Shown one piece after another: positions 46,369-55,550 of a stretch of DNA of 64,000 bases. Location of the stretch: positions 124,001 through 188,000 of the forward strand of contig NZ_LMSD01000003.1 in the NCBI RefSeq assembly GCF_001428045.1, given 5' to 3'. Below the pieces are notes generated by a model. The model was not told the origin of the DNA and did not search any database. It worked only from the letters and a program-made list of their open reading frames with translations. Position 1 is the stretch's first letter; each line of letters begins with the position of its first letter. The position numbers and the translations under genes are program-made. This DNA is from Paenibacillus sp. Soil750. GTDB lineage: Bacteria; Bacillota; Bacilli; Paenibacillales; NBRC-103111.

Positions 46369-47820
46369 ATGAGAAACAAATTTGGAAAGCTTACGGCTTT
46401 AAGCTTGGCAGTTGCTATGTCAGGTTCTCTGCTTGCAGGGTGTACAGGAAAAACGGAAAAGCCTTCCGCGAGTCAGCCTCAGAATCAGACTAAAGAAGAT
46501 GTCTACGAAAACGGGCTGTCGAAGACGGAAAAAGTGACGCTGAAGATCGGCTTCTTCATGGGAGGCTATGGAAGGGAATGGTTCGATTATGCCGTAAAAT
46601 CCTTCCAGGCCAAATACCCGAACGTTTCCTTCGACGTTACAGCATCTGCGGACATGAAGAGCATGATTCAAACGAAAGTTTCCGCAGGCAACGATAACGA
46701 CATGTTCGACATTTTCAACACCACGCCGCCGTCCGGAGCACAAGGCATCATTTCCCTGGCAGAAGCCGGTAAGCTCGAGCCTTTCGATGACATGTTCGAC
46801 AAAAAGCTTCCGGACGTACCGGGCAAAGCAATGAAGGAACTCATGATGCCGGGCCTCGCCGAATCGTTCACCAAGGTGAACGGAAAGGTATACGAGTTTG
46901 CCACCTCGAGCTCTTACGGAGGATTGTTCTTCAATAAGACGCTGTTCGAGCAGAAGGGCTGGAACCAGAATCCGAAGACATGGGCCGAGTTTAACGACCT
47001 GCTTGCCAAAATTAAGGCGGACGGCCTTGCTCCGATTACTTTCCCGGGAGTTTACCCTAATTACTATGACTGGGCCTTTGGACCTGCAAAGCTGTTTGAG
47101 CTGGCCGATATCAAAGGAAACGCAGATAAGGTAATCGAGAACTATAAAACGTACAATGTCCCTCAATTTACCAGCGAGGAAAGCTTGGAACACTGGAACC
47201 GCCTGTATGAGCTTGGCAAGAAGGGATACTTCCCGGAAGGATTGCCGGCGTTAAACCATACCCAGTCCCAGATGCAGGTGATTCAAGGACAGGCCGCGAT
47301 GGTTTCCACAGGAAGCCATGTGGAGAACGAAATGAAGAAGACCACTCCAGAAGACTTCAAATGGGGCTTTATGGCGGTGCCGTTCAGGGATAAGGTGGAA
47401 CAAAAGCTTTGGATCCGAAGTGGAATCACCAACTTCCAATACATGTGGGCCGGCAAGCCTGATCTGAACAAGAAGTGGTCCAAGGAGTTCATTCTGTGGC
47501 TGATGACGTTGGATAACCAGCAGTTTGCCGCAGAAAAAGCGGGCGCCCTCCCGATGAGAAAAGACTTGATTGACGATTCGAGTAAAGTCGTTAAGCTTTC
47601 CACCTCTGCGCAGGCGATTCTGAAGTATATTAAGGATAACGATGCCCGGTCGTATAAGCCGCACAGAACCGTTAGCATCTCCGATCCGAACCTGGCCAAA
47701 GCCAATAAGATGATGGAGGAAGCCACGGTGAAGATCGTATTAGGCAAGCAGGATCCGAAGCCGATTCTCGAAGAAGCAGACGCTTTGCTCAAGAAAGCCG
47801 TAGAAGCTCAGAAAAAATAA
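46369..47820 (+). CDS. Sugar ABC transporter solute-binding lipoprotein (family 1)
   Basis: The 483-residue extracellular sugar-binding protein has a lipoprotein signal (LAVAMSGSLLAGC, lipobox LLAGC at about residue 25) and the family-1 fold (LKIGFFMGGYGREWFDYAVK, SFQAKYPNVSFDVTAS, and EFILWLMTLDNQQFAAEKAG). GAGGGGGG precedes the ATG. It is followed by two permease genes and no ATPase gene, as is common in Bacillota where MsmX-type ATPases are shared. The likely ligand is an oligosaccharide, and its identity cannot be read from the sequence. Confidence 0.93.
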   Translation: MRNKFGKLTALSLAVAMSGSLLAGCTGKTEKPSASQPQNQTKEDVYENGLSKTEKVTLKIGFFMGGYGREWFDYAVKSFQAKYPNVSFDVTASADMKSMIQTKVSAGNDNDMFDIFNTTPPSGAQGIISLAEAGKLEPFDDMFDKKLPDVPGKAMKELMMPGLAESFTKVNGKVYEFATSSSYGGLFFNKTLFEQKGWNQNPKTWAEFNDLLAKIKADGLAPITFPGVYPNYYDWAFGPAKLFELADIKGNADKVIENYKTYNVPQFTSEESLEHWNRLYELGKKGYFPEGLPALNHTQSQMQVIQGQAAMVSTGSHVENEMKKTTPEDFKWGFMAVPFRDKVEQKLWIRSGITNFQYMWAGKPDLNKKWSKEFILWLMTLDNQQFAAEKAGALPMRKDLIDDSSKVVKLSTSAQAILKYIKDNDARSYKPHRTVSISDPNLAKANKMMEEATVKIVLGKQDPKPILEEADALLKKAVEAQKK

Positions 47821-47883
47821 GTTTATATGCGGGGAGGGGATCCTCTCCGCTTTTCCATTTCCCTTGATAGGAGTTGACTTCCT

Positions 47884-48831
47884 TTGTCCGAACCTACTGT
47901 AGTGAAAGTTAAACCCTCTTATTCCGGCCGCATGGGACTGGATAAAGCGCGGACTCAGAAGTGGATTTTTCTCATCCTGGCTGTCGTGCCGCCGTTCGGG
48001 GGCTATCTGCTGTTCACGCTGTTTCCGAATGTTTTATCCGTTTACTATGCGTTATTGGATTGGGACGGGCTTACGGATTCCAAGTTTGTAGGGCTCAGCA
48101 ACTTTGTTACCGCGATTCAGGACGAGTATGTATGGCGGGCGCTTAAGCACAATCTTATTTTTATGGCGACGGTACCGGCGCTGGTCGTGCTCATTTCCTT
48201 ACTGCTTGCTTATCTGGTCACATACAAGAGTTATGTGGAAAATGAGTTCCTGAAAATCCTGTTCTTTTTTCCGAACGTTTTATCGATTGTCGTCGTTGCT
48301 TTATTATGGGCGTTCATATATGACGGCACATACGGCCTGCTTAACAGCGGCCTGAAGCTGCTCGGGATCGATATGAACCATTTTTATTGGCTGGGCAACG
48401 ATAGTACGGCACTGTGGGCGCTGATCCCACCATGGGTTTGGGGAGGCGTCGGGCTCTATGTCATCATTTTTGTAAATGCTATGTCGGGCATTCCCAAGTC
48501 GCTGTATGAATCGGCTATTATCGAAGGCGCAGGACATATGACGAGGTTATTCAAGATTACGCTGCCGCTCATTCTGCCCGTCGTCCGGGTCAGCGCGCTG
48601 TTCCTCGTGATCAGCACGCTCAAGACTTTCGAGCTTATTCTGATTATGACTAATGGCGGCCCATCCGGCTCCACGGATGTAATCGGTCTCTATATGTTCA
48701 ACCTTGCTTTCGGTAAAGAGTACATCAACTACGGTTACGCATCCGCTGTCGGTATGATTCTGTTTGTCATCTTGATCACGGCCAAACTGCTGATGGATAA
48801 GTTTCTGCCGAACCGGGGCGTAGAGTATTAG
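47884..48831 (+). CDS. Sugar ABC transporter permease 1 (MalF/UgpA type)
   Basis: The 315-residue protein has six helices and the binding-protein-dependent transport EAA loop YESAIIEGAGHMTRLFKITL followed by PLILPV. The N-terminal block QKWIFLILAVVPPFGGYLLF begins the first helix. The start is TTG 47884, about 10 nt after ATAGGAG. It is cotranscribed with the binding protein and permease 2. Confidence 0.92.
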   Translation: MSEPTVVKVKPSYSGRMGLDKARTQKWIFLILAVVPPFGGYLLFTLFPNVLSVYYALLDWDGLTDSKFVGLSNFVTAIQDEYVWRALKHNLIFMATVPALVVLISLLLAYLVTYKSYVENEFLKILFFFPNVLSIVVVALLWAFIYDGTYGLLNSGLKLLGIDMNHFYWLGNDSTALWALIPPWVWGGVGLYVIIFVNAMSGIPKSLYESAIIEGAGHMTRLFKITLPLILPVVRVSALFLVISTLKTFELILIMTNGGPSGSTDVIGLYMFNLAFGKEYINYGYASAVGMILFVILITAKLLMDKFLPNRGVEY

Positions 48832-48858
48832 GAACATATTTTTTAAAGAGGGGAGAAG

Positions 48859-49701
48859 ATGAAATTGAAGGAAAAAATGACGTTTATGGACGTTGTGTGG
48901 CGTTTGGTACTGTATGTGTGGGCTTTATCAATCCTGTTTCCGCTGGTGTGGGTGTTCTATGAGTCTCTAAAGTCCAATCCGGAATTTTTCAAGGACATCT
49001 GGAGCCTTCCCAAACAAGCGCAATGGTCGAATTATGTCATTGCCTGGACCGAATATGGCTTCGGTCAATCCTTGTTAAATACACTTTATTATGTGGGCGG
49101 AAGCCTTGTAGTAAGTCTCTTTTTTACTACACTTAATGCCTATGCGCTGACAAGGATGGAATTCAAGGGAAGGAACCTCATTTGGGGCTTGATCATGCTT
49201 TCGTTATTCCTTCCCGGCATTAATGCCTTGGTTCCTCAATACGTAATCATGCGTGAGTTACATTTAACCAACAGCCTGACAGGTTTGATTTTGCTGTCCG
49301 CCTTAGGGGAAAGTGTATTCTACTTGATGCTTCTGGGAGGCTTTATGAAGTCGCTGCCCAAGGATTTGGAGGAAAGTGCGCATATGGACGGCGCTTCGAT
49401 CTTTCAAGTTTTTTGGCGAGTCATCGTGCCGCTTTCTACTCCCGGGATTGTTACCGTAGCCATTTTCAAGTTCCTCGGATATTATAACAACTTTATGGGT
49501 CCGTTCATCTACTTGAGCGATCCGGAGAAATACACGATTGCGGTGCAGATGTACCAAGCCAATAAAATGATGGAGTTTACGGCGGATTGGGTTACGTTGT
49601 TTGCAGGGGTGATGATTGCGATGGTGCCTTCGATCATTGTGTTCATGCTGTTCCAGCGGATGATTATGCAGGGCGCCACTTTAGGTGCGGTTAAGGGCTA
49701 G
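48859..49701 (+). CDS. Sugar ABC transporter permease 2 (MalG/UgpE type)
   Basis: The 280-residue protein has six helices with the EAA loop EESAHMDGASIFQVFWRVIV followed by PLSTPG, and the MalG-like N-terminus WALSILFPLVWVFYESLKSN. GAGGGGAG precedes the ATG. It completes the transport part of the operon, and a ROK gene follows 47 nt later. Confidence 0.93.
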   Translation: MKLKEKMTFMDVVWRLVLYVWALSILFPLVWVFYESLKSNPEFFKDIWSLPKQAQWSNYVIAWTEYGFGQSLLNTLYYVGGSLVVSLFFTTLNAYALTRMEFKGRNLIWGLIMLSLFLPGINALVPQYVIMRELHLTNSLTGLILLSALGESVFYLMLLGGFMKSLPKDLEESAHMDGASIFQVFWRVIVPLSTPGIVTVAIFKFLGYYNNFMGPFIYLSDPEKYTIAVQMYQANKMMEFTADWVTLFAGVMIAMVPSIIVFMLFQRMIMQGATLGAVKG

Positions 49702-49748
49702 GTAGAGAGAAAAGGGATAGCGATAGGAAGGAGCTGTCTTGTGCACAA

Positions 49749-50921
49749 ATGAACGAGAACACAAGCAGTAAATGGCTGAAGTCTGTGAATCAGCAGAAGG
49801 TGCTTCGATTGATTTACGCAGAAGGGCCGATCTCCCGGGTAAATCTGGCGGAGAAAACGGGACTGACCCCGCAGACGATTACGAACATTGTAAACAGGCT
49901 GCTTAGAGAAGATATTCTGCAGGAAAATGTTCCGTTGGAAAACGGGGTGGGCCGCAAGCCCGTTCCACTTGTCGTCAAAAGCGGAAATTTATTCGCCATC
50001 GGGATCGAGGTTGCGGTCAAATACGTGCGTGGTACACTGGTGGATTTCCGGAATGTACCCATCTGTGAAGTCACGGAAACGATGTTTTCCGGTAGTAATG
50101 AAGACCATGATGAGAATAAGGTCGAGTGCATCGTTAAGGTGATCGACCATTTGCTAAAACGGGTGCCGAAGATGAACCAGCTCAAAGGCATCGGATGTAG
50201 TATCCAGGGGCTGGTCGATTCCACGGACGGCGTCGTGCTGCTTTCTTCAGGTCTGCATTGGCGGAATTTCCCGCTAAGGGAAAGGCTTGAGCAGCATTAC
50301 AACCTGCCGGTCTATCTGGAGAATGACGCGAACCTTCTTGCGCTTGTGGAAAATTTGAACGGAAGCCTGGCTGCATCGAATCATAACGTGACAGTAAAAT
50401 TGGATTACGGCATCGGCGGAGCTCATGTGATGAACAAGCAACTGAATTCGGGGGCCGGACATGTGGCGGGCGAGCTGGGGCATTGTAAAACGTTCTTCGG
50501 CATCGAAGCCCTGCCGTGCCACTGCGGAGCCAAGGGCTGCCTGACTACGCTGGTCTCTGGAAGCGGAATGAAACGCAACCTGGGATTTACGCTGGAGGAG
50601 TTCGGGCATCGGATTCGGGAAGGGGATCCGGTTGCGCGGGAGTGGCTTGCAAAGATGGCCGAGGCGGTAAGCTCCGCCCTCAGTAACTTGATCACCTTCT
50701 TGAACCCAGATCATGTACTGTTTACCGGCAAGGTGCTGGACCATACGGGAAATTATCTGATGGACCCGCTTAGAAAGCGTATTCTGGAGAACATTCCGGA
50801 ATCCTGCCGTAAGGTCCGACTTCTTCGGCTGGAGCAGACACCGGACGATTCGGTTCTGGCGGCTGGGCTGGTCATGAACCGGTTCTTCGACGTTCCGCCG
50901 ATACATTTATCAGTCATTTAA
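49749..50921 (+). CDS. ROK-family transcriptional repressor B
   Basis: The 390-residue protein is a clear paralogue of the ROK protein at 44885-46057. The N-terminal helices are nearly the same (LKSVNQQKVLRLIYAEGPIS, then EKTGLTPQTITNIVNRLL), and the sensor domain has the zinc motif CHCGAKGCL and GIGGAHVM. The almost identical recognition helix suggests that both bind the same palindrome. GGAAGGAG lies about 15 nt before the ATG, rather far. It sits in the operon between the permeases and the dehydrogenases. Confidence 0.92.
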   Translation: MNENTSSKWLKSVNQQKVLRLIYAEGPISRVNLAEKTGLTPQTITNIVNRLLREDILQENVPLENGVGRKPVPLVVKSGNLFAIGIEVAVKYVRGTLVDFRNVPICEVTETMFSGSNEDHDENKVECIVKVIDHLLKRVPKMNQLKGIGCSIQGLVDSTDGVVLLSSGLHWRNFPLRERLEQHYNLPVYLENDANLLALVENLNGSLAASNHNVTVKLDYGIGGAHVMNKQLNSGAGHVAGELGHCKTFFGIEALPCHCGAKGCLTTLVSGSGMKRNLGFTLEEFGHRIREGDPVAREWLAKMAEAVSSALSNLITFLNPDHVLFTGKVLDHTGNYLMDPLRKRILENIPESCRKVRLLRLEQTPDDSVLAAGLVMNRFFDVPPIHLSVI

Positions 50922-50959
50922 CGGGGGTTAAGGCTGTTTTGCGAAAAGGAGAATCCTGT

Positions 50960-51940
50960 ATGAAGATTGCTGTAATCGGCTGTGGTACAATGGGCCGTAC
51001 CCATGGGGCTGAATGGATTAGAATGCCCGGTATTAAGCTTGTCGGAGTGTGTGATATGCAGGAAGAAGCAGCTCGGGCGCTTGCCGGGAGGTTGGAGACA
51101 AAGGCTTTTTCGGATTTCGATCAAATGGTGTCGGAGGCGTGTCCGGAGGTTTTAGATATCTGCTTACCAACGCACATGCATAAGGAATTTGTTCTCAGGG
51201 CCGCCCGTCTCGGGAAGCATATCATTTGCGAGAAGCCATTCGCCTTGTCGCTCGAGGAAGCGGATGAGATGACTGCTGTCTGCGAGCAGCAGGGAGTAAG
51301 GCTGTTCATCGGTCATGTGGTACGCTTCTTCCCAAGCTATACCGATATACGCTGCAAGGCTGCAGATGGAGTAGTCGGGAAGCCTGGAGTGCTGCATACA
51401 AGACGGATGGGCGGTAATCCGGGTGTTGCGAAGACTTGGTACACCAATAGTGAGATCAGCGGCGGAGTGATCCTCGACCTAATGATTCACGATATTGATT
51501 TTGCTCAAAGCATCTTCGGGAAGGCCGTATCCGTGTATGCAATGAACCGTAGGCACGAGGGTCTCGACTATGCTCTGGCTACCCTGCGTTTCGAAAATGG
51601 CGGGATTGCGCATCTCGAGGGCTATTGGGGATTTCCAGGCCCTTTTACGACGAGCGTGGAACTGGCCGGCAGTGGAGGTGTCATCCGCTTTAACAGTGAG
51701 GAAGCCGTTTCGCTCAAGATGTTCAAAGTAAATAACGATTTGCCTGAGACCCCTGCTCTCCCGCTTCCCAAAAGCCCTTCTATGTATAATCCGTATTACT
51801 TGGAGCTCGCTCATTTCGTGGAATGTCTGCAGACCGGCGCCGAGCCGGACATAACGATCGCTGACGCCCGAAGTGCGCTGCAGACGGGCCTTGCCGCGAT
51901 TGAATCCGCCGCCACAGGTCGTCCGGTACGTATACAGTGA
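50960..51940 (+). CDS. Gfo/Idh/MocA-family NAD(P)-dependent oxidoreductase 1
   Basis: The 326-residue protein has the Rossmann motif IAVIGCGTMGRTHGAEW, the EKP lysine motif (HIICEKPFALSLEEAD) and the late histidine region GGVILDLMIHDIDFAQSIFG. These enzymes oxidise hydroxyl groups of sugars, inositols or sugar acids. I start at ATG 50960 (AAAAGGAG upstream) rather than TTG 50939. It is followed, with overlap or very close spacing, by a second member of the same family. Confidence 0.9.
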   Translation: MKIAVIGCGTMGRTHGAEWIRMPGIKLVGVCDMQEEAARALAGRLETKAFSDFDQMVSEACPEVLDICLPTHMHKEFVLRAARLGKHIICEKPFALSLEEADEMTAVCEQQGVRLFIGHVVRFFPSYTDIRCKAADGVVGKPGVLHTRRMGGNPGVAKTWYTNSEISGGVILDLMIHDIDFAQSIFGKAVSVYAMNRRHEGLDYALATLRFENGGIAHLEGYWGFPGPFTTSVELAGSGGVIRFNSEEAVSLKMFKVNNDLPETPALPLPKSPSMYNPYYLELAHFVECLQTGAEPDITIADARSALQTGLAAIESAATGRPVRIQ

Positions 51941-51969
51941 TGAAGTTGGACAGGAAGGGGAGAGACGTA

Positions 51970-52992
51970 TTGACTGAGTTAACGAATGTTGTAAAGATAG
52001 GTATGATCAGTTTCGCCCATGGCCATGCTGCCGGCTTCTATCGCCAGCTCAGGATGCTACCAGGTGTGAAGGTAGCGGGCATAGCGGATGAGAACCGTGC
52101 TCGGGTGGAGCCGTTTTTGCAGGAGGATGCCGAAATCCGTTATTTTGCGGATTACCGTGAGCTGCTGAGCAGCGGCTGTGATGCGGTGGTCATCTGCTCG
52201 GAGAACGTTCATCATGCCGAGGTCACGATTTCCGCAGCGGAAGCGGGAAAGCATGTGCTGTGTGAGAAGCCGCTAGGCTTGAACGTGGAGGAAATGGAAC
52301 AGATGGTAGCTGCTTGCGAGAAGAACGGAGTCCGGCTGATGACAGCGTTTCCCTGCCGCTTCCTTCCTGCAGTTGTGCAGGCCAAGGCAGCGATCGACAG
52401 GGGCGAAATCGGCGAGGTCGTTGCAGTGAAAGGCTCGAACCGAGGCACCATGCCAGGAGGTTGGTTCATTGATCCTGCGCTATCGGGTGGAGGCGCCCTA
52501 CTGGACCATTCCGTTCATGTCATGGATCTGCTCAACTGGATGTTGGACAGTCCTGTAACGGAGGTGTACGCTGAAGCTGCGACCCTGTTTCATGAGATTC
52601 CAGTGGATGACGCCGGGATATTGCACGTGAAGTTCGCGAACGGAGCTTTTGCTTCGATCGATACCAGCTGGTCGCGCACGAAGTCCTTCCCTTACTGGGG
52701 AGATGTTACGTTGGAGATTGTTGGATCGAACGGTCTGCTTTCCGTCAATGCCTTTGGCCAGAAGAGCGAGGTCTACAGCGACGAGAGAATGAAAGCCCAG
52801 TGGAGCCACTGGGGAGACGATATGAACCGCAGTCTGGTGAAGGCTTTCATCGATGCGATAAGAAACAACAGGGAAGTGCCGATTACCGGCAAGGACGGCC
52901 TTCGGTCGGCTGCTGTCGCTGCAGCGGCTTACGAGTCGGTTCGCCGGGGTGAGCCGATAACTTTGGATGAAAGTGGACGCGTGAAGGCTTAG
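51970..52992 (+). CDS. Gfo/Idh/MocA-family NAD(P)-dependent oxidoreductase 2
   Basis: The 340-residue protein has the dinucleotide-binding start KIGMISFAHGHAAGFYRQL (divergent glycine motif), VLCEKPLGLNVEEMEQ and the catalytic-histidine segment GGGALLDHSVHVMDLLNWM. It belongs to the same family as the preceding gene but is only distantly similar. Two starts are possible: TTG 51970 behind AAGGGGAGA (chosen), or ATG 51940 overlapping the previous stop (TGATG) by coupling. Two such dehydrogenases in a row are typical of oxidation-reduction routes for unusual sugars. Confidence 0.88.
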   Translation: MTELTNVVKIGMISFAHGHAAGFYRQLRMLPGVKVAGIADENRARVEPFLQEDAEIRYFADYRELLSSGCDAVVICSENVHHAEVTISAAEAGKHVLCEKPLGLNVEEMEQMVAACEKNGVRLMTAFPCRFLPAVVQAKAAIDRGEIGEVVAVKGSNRGTMPGGWFIDPALSGGGALLDHSVHVMDLLNWMLDSPVTEVYAEAATLFHEIPVDDAGILHVKFANGAFASIDTSWSRTKSFPYWGDVTLEIVGSNGLLSVNAFGQKSEVYSDERMKAQWSHWGDDMNRSLVKAFIDAIRNNREVPITGKDGLRSAAVAAAAYESVRRGEPITLDESGRVKA

Positions 52993-53118
52993 CAGGAAAT
53001 AAGCTGTCGCAGAATCCCGACCTGGTTTATGACGGGCAAGCTGTTGGAAGTTTTGGGCGAGTGCCTGTCGACAGTCTGTCGTTGTAATCGGAAAGAGAGC
53101 ATGGAGGAGATCAAGGGA

Positions 53119-53874
53119 ATGCCTGAATATAAATTGCTGGCTTTGGATATGGACGGCACGCTGCTTACCGACGATAAGCAGGTGACGGAAGAAACGAAGA
53201 AGTGGCTCCGGAAAGCTGTGGATCATGGGGTAACCGTAATGTTCGCTACAGGGCGGGGGATGCAGACCGCAAGCTCTTTTTGGGAGGAACTGGAGCTCGA
53301 TTCGCCTATGGTTATGTTGAACGGAGCGGAAATTTGGGAAGGGCCGAACCAGTTGATGGCTCGCACCTATTTGCCGCGAGAAACCGTTCGCCGGCTGCAT
53401 GAGCTGGCTCGCCGGGAAGATGCTCACTTCTGGGGATATTCCGTGGAGAGCCTGTCTGGCCAGGGCAATTGGAGCGAAGAGCTGTTCGAAACGGATTGGA
53501 TGAAATTCGGCATGAAGCATGACGATTTGGGGGTAGTGGCGCGTATCCGTGAGGAGTTGCTCGGCTGGGGTGAGTTAGAGATTACCGCTTCCGCTCCGGT
53601 CAATGTGGAAATCTCTGTCAAGGGAATCACGAAGGAAAGCGGCGTGCGGAAGGTTTGCCGGTTGCTTGGCGTCGAGATGGCGCAGGTCTTGGCGGTTGGC
53701 GACAGCGAGAATGATATTTCGATGCTGCGGGCGGCTGGGCTTGGCGTGGCGATGGGCAACGCTGAGGAGCAGGTCAAGGCGATCGCTGATGCCGTCACTG
53801 CGTCCAACAACGAGGACGGTGTCGCCAAGGTAGTGCAAAAATTTATTTTTGGTCTGGACATAACCGAGTTCTGA
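53119..53874 (+). CDS. Cof-type HAD-IIB hydrolase (sugar phosphatase-like)
   Basis: The 251-residue HAD phosphatase of the Cof/YbjI group has motif I LLALDMDGTLLTDD with the nucleophile Asp, motif II MFATGRG, and motif III/IV with the late Lys and VLAVGDSENDISMLRAAG. Its usual substrates are sugar phosphates or small phosphometabolites. I start at ATG 53119, about 7 nt after AGGAGAT, which removes an upstream extension. It is probably the last or next-to-last gene of the sugar operon. Confidence 0.88.
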   Translation: MPEYKLLALDMDGTLLTDDKQVTEETKKWLRKAVDHGVTVMFATGRGMQTASSFWEELELDSPMVMLNGAEIWEGPNQLMARTYLPRETVRRLHELARREDAHFWGYSVESLSGQGNWSEELFETDWMKFGMKHDDLGVVARIREELLGWGELEITASAPVNVEISVKGITKESGVRKVCRLLGVEMAQVLAVGDSENDISMLRAAGLGVAMGNAEEQVKAIADAVTASNNEDGVAKVVQKFIFGLDITEF

Positions 53875-54054
53875 ACAATTGTATAAGGGGCCTGAGAGCC
53901 GGGGGTTAGTGCCGGTATAAAGGTAGGGGGAAAACATAGTCGTAAACTCCACCGCTCCCTTCAGTAATCAAAGTACAGGCAAAATTTGCATTCCTGTAAA
54001 TAAGAATTGGGTCGTAAACGATTATACACCATTGTTTATGGAAGGAATGGTCAT

Positions 54055-55164
54055 GTGGAAAAAAAAGAGAAGAATCTGATAGAGCAATACGATCCCGGAA
54101 TGCGTCCCAATGAAACGTTCGATGGCTTGATTCATTGGTATTCCCCTATGGAGCAGCCTTTTCAAATTTCCGGGTTAGCTTGGTTTGCGCAAGAAAAAAT
54201 CTATCGCAGATTGCCGACTTTACCATCCGGGGCTACTCCGGAAGCCGTCGATCGCTTAGCCAATCATACTGCAGGAGGACAAATCCGGTTTCAGTCGGAT
54301 TCCTCTTCTCTATCGGTAAGGGTGAAACTGAAAGGCAAAGCCAATATGGTACATATGCCGGCAACCGGACAATGCGGCATCGATTGCTACGTGGGTTCTC
54401 CCGACAGTCTCCTTCCCCTAAGGTACGTCAACACAACGAAATATGACCTCATTCTCACCGAGTATGAATGTGCGTTATTTACCAATTGGAATGTCTCGAT
54501 GCGTAATATCGTCCTTAACTTGCCGCTCTATCAAGGGGTGGAGGAGATATGGATCGGTTTAGATGAGGGCGCAACCGTAACCGCTCCTCCCAACTACGCT
54601 TCCGGAAAGAAAGTAGTCATCTATGGAACTTCGATTACGCAAGGCGGCTGCGCCTCGCGGCCTGGCATGGCTTATACGAACATTTTGAGCCGAAGAATTC
54701 CGCTGGAATTTATTAATCTTGGTTTCTCTGGAAGCGGCAAGGGAGAGCCGGAGGTTGCCGAAATCATTTCGCAGATTAATGACCCTGCGTGTATGGTCAT
54801 TGATTATGAAGGCAATTGCGTGAGCACCGAACTTTTCCGTAAGACACTTCCGGAATTTATTAGAATTTATAGGGGAGTTCATCCGGTAACACCGATCTTG
54901 GTTGTCTCGCGAATTCGTTACGCGCGTGAGGAGCTGACCCCACACTTGTACGAGGCCAGAATGGAACGTAAGCGTTTCGAACAGTCTCTCGTTAACGAGT
55001 TGCGGGAGCAAGGGGACTTGAATATTTATTTCTTCGACGGCTCCGGATCGCTCGGTAATGAAGATTTCTTCGAATGCACAGTAGACGGCTCGCATCCAAC
55101 GGATCTTGGTTTTCTGCGGATGGCAGACGCACTTGAACCAGTTCTAAAAAAACTGCTTTTATAA
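54055..55164 (+). CDS. SGNH/GDSL hydrolase with N-terminal beta domain (carbohydrate esterase-like)
   Basis: The 369-residue cytoplasmic protein has no signal peptide. An N-terminal domain (LIHWYSPMEQPFQISGLAWF, YRRLP) resembles the SGNH_hydro_N domain, followed by an SGNH hydrolase domain. The latter has block I VIYGTSITQGG with the serine nucleophile, block II NLGFSGSG, block III EGNC and block V VDGSHPTDLGF with the Asp and His. This arrangement occurs in deacetylases acting on acetylated sugars. Start is GTG 54055, 8 nt after GGAAGGA. A TTG at 54007 lacks a ribosome site. It lies 180 nt after the HAD gene. Confidence 0.82.
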   Translation: MEKKEKNLIEQYDPGMRPNETFDGLIHWYSPMEQPFQISGLAWFAQEKIYRRLPTLPSGATPEAVDRLANHTAGGQIRFQSDSSSLSVRVKLKGKANMVHMPATGQCGIDCYVGSPDSLLPLRYVNTTKYDLILTEYECALFTNWNVSMRNIVLNLPLYQGVEEIWIGLDEGATVTAPPNYASGKKVVIYGTSITQGGCASRPGMAYTNILSRRIPLEFINLGFSGSGKGEPEVAEIISQINDPACMVIDYEGNCVSTELFRKTLPEFIRIYRGVHPVTPILVVSRIRYAREELTPHLYEARMERKRFEQSLVNELREQGDLNIYFFDGSGSLGNEDFFECTVDGSHPTDLGFLRMADALEPVLKKLLL

Positions 55165-55550
55165 TATTTACATAGCGTACAATCAAGCCGGCAGCGATTT
55201 GCAGCCGGCTTGTCGTGATTACATACGACTTTCCAAGCTTCGCGCAGTACGCTGGTATTCCCAATTTGAGTGTCTTCCGGAATACGGCCAAAGCGGAACT
55301 CGTTATGAGAACTGGTTCTTATGTGGGGGAAAAGAATGGATCGACTTCAAGTAGACATTCTTGAACGATCGTGTTGCTTCTGAATGATGATTTGTTTATG
55401 CATATTTATACAATTGGAAATGGAGCTCAGCAAATTTTTTTCTAACTAATTCTGCAACAAACTGTTTCTTTGCCGCTTCACACTATTAATTCTTATAAAT
55501 TCTGCAAGAACAAAAACGGAGCAACGCGGATTCGCGGGCTCGTTTTCTAA
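55165..55550. other. Gap after the SGNH gene with a GC-rich hairpin
   Basis: CAAGCCGGC (55184-55192) pairs with GCCGGCTTG (55204-55212) without a T run. An open frame without start, ending at about 55350 (RYENWFLCGGKEWIDFK at its end), might be a remnant of a decayed gene. I see no complete gene or promoter. Confidence 0.4.

Larger units (their letters stand above)
39979..55550. other. Accessory block inserted between yrrI-like gene and alaS
   Basis: Everything between the AI-2E permease gene and the small gene before alaS is absent from the conserved order. It comprises a Fur-box unit, a large secreted phosphoesterase, and a sugar-uptake and metabolism cluster. Third codon positions are visibly richer in G and C than in the flanking core genes. 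I found no integrase, transposase, tRNA or flanking direct repeat, so the mode of acquisition is unknown. Confidence 0.6.

Noticed and set aside
52498..53520. 340-codon frame antisense to the Gfo/Idh and HAD genes
   Set aside because: It crosses two well-supported sense genes, lacks a ribosome site and has no recognisable motif.
55146..55350. Open frame ending RYENWFLCGGKEWIDFK after the SGNH gene
   Set aside because: No start codon or ribosome site. It might be a gene remnant, but it is too short to identify and was kept only as a note in the gap entry.
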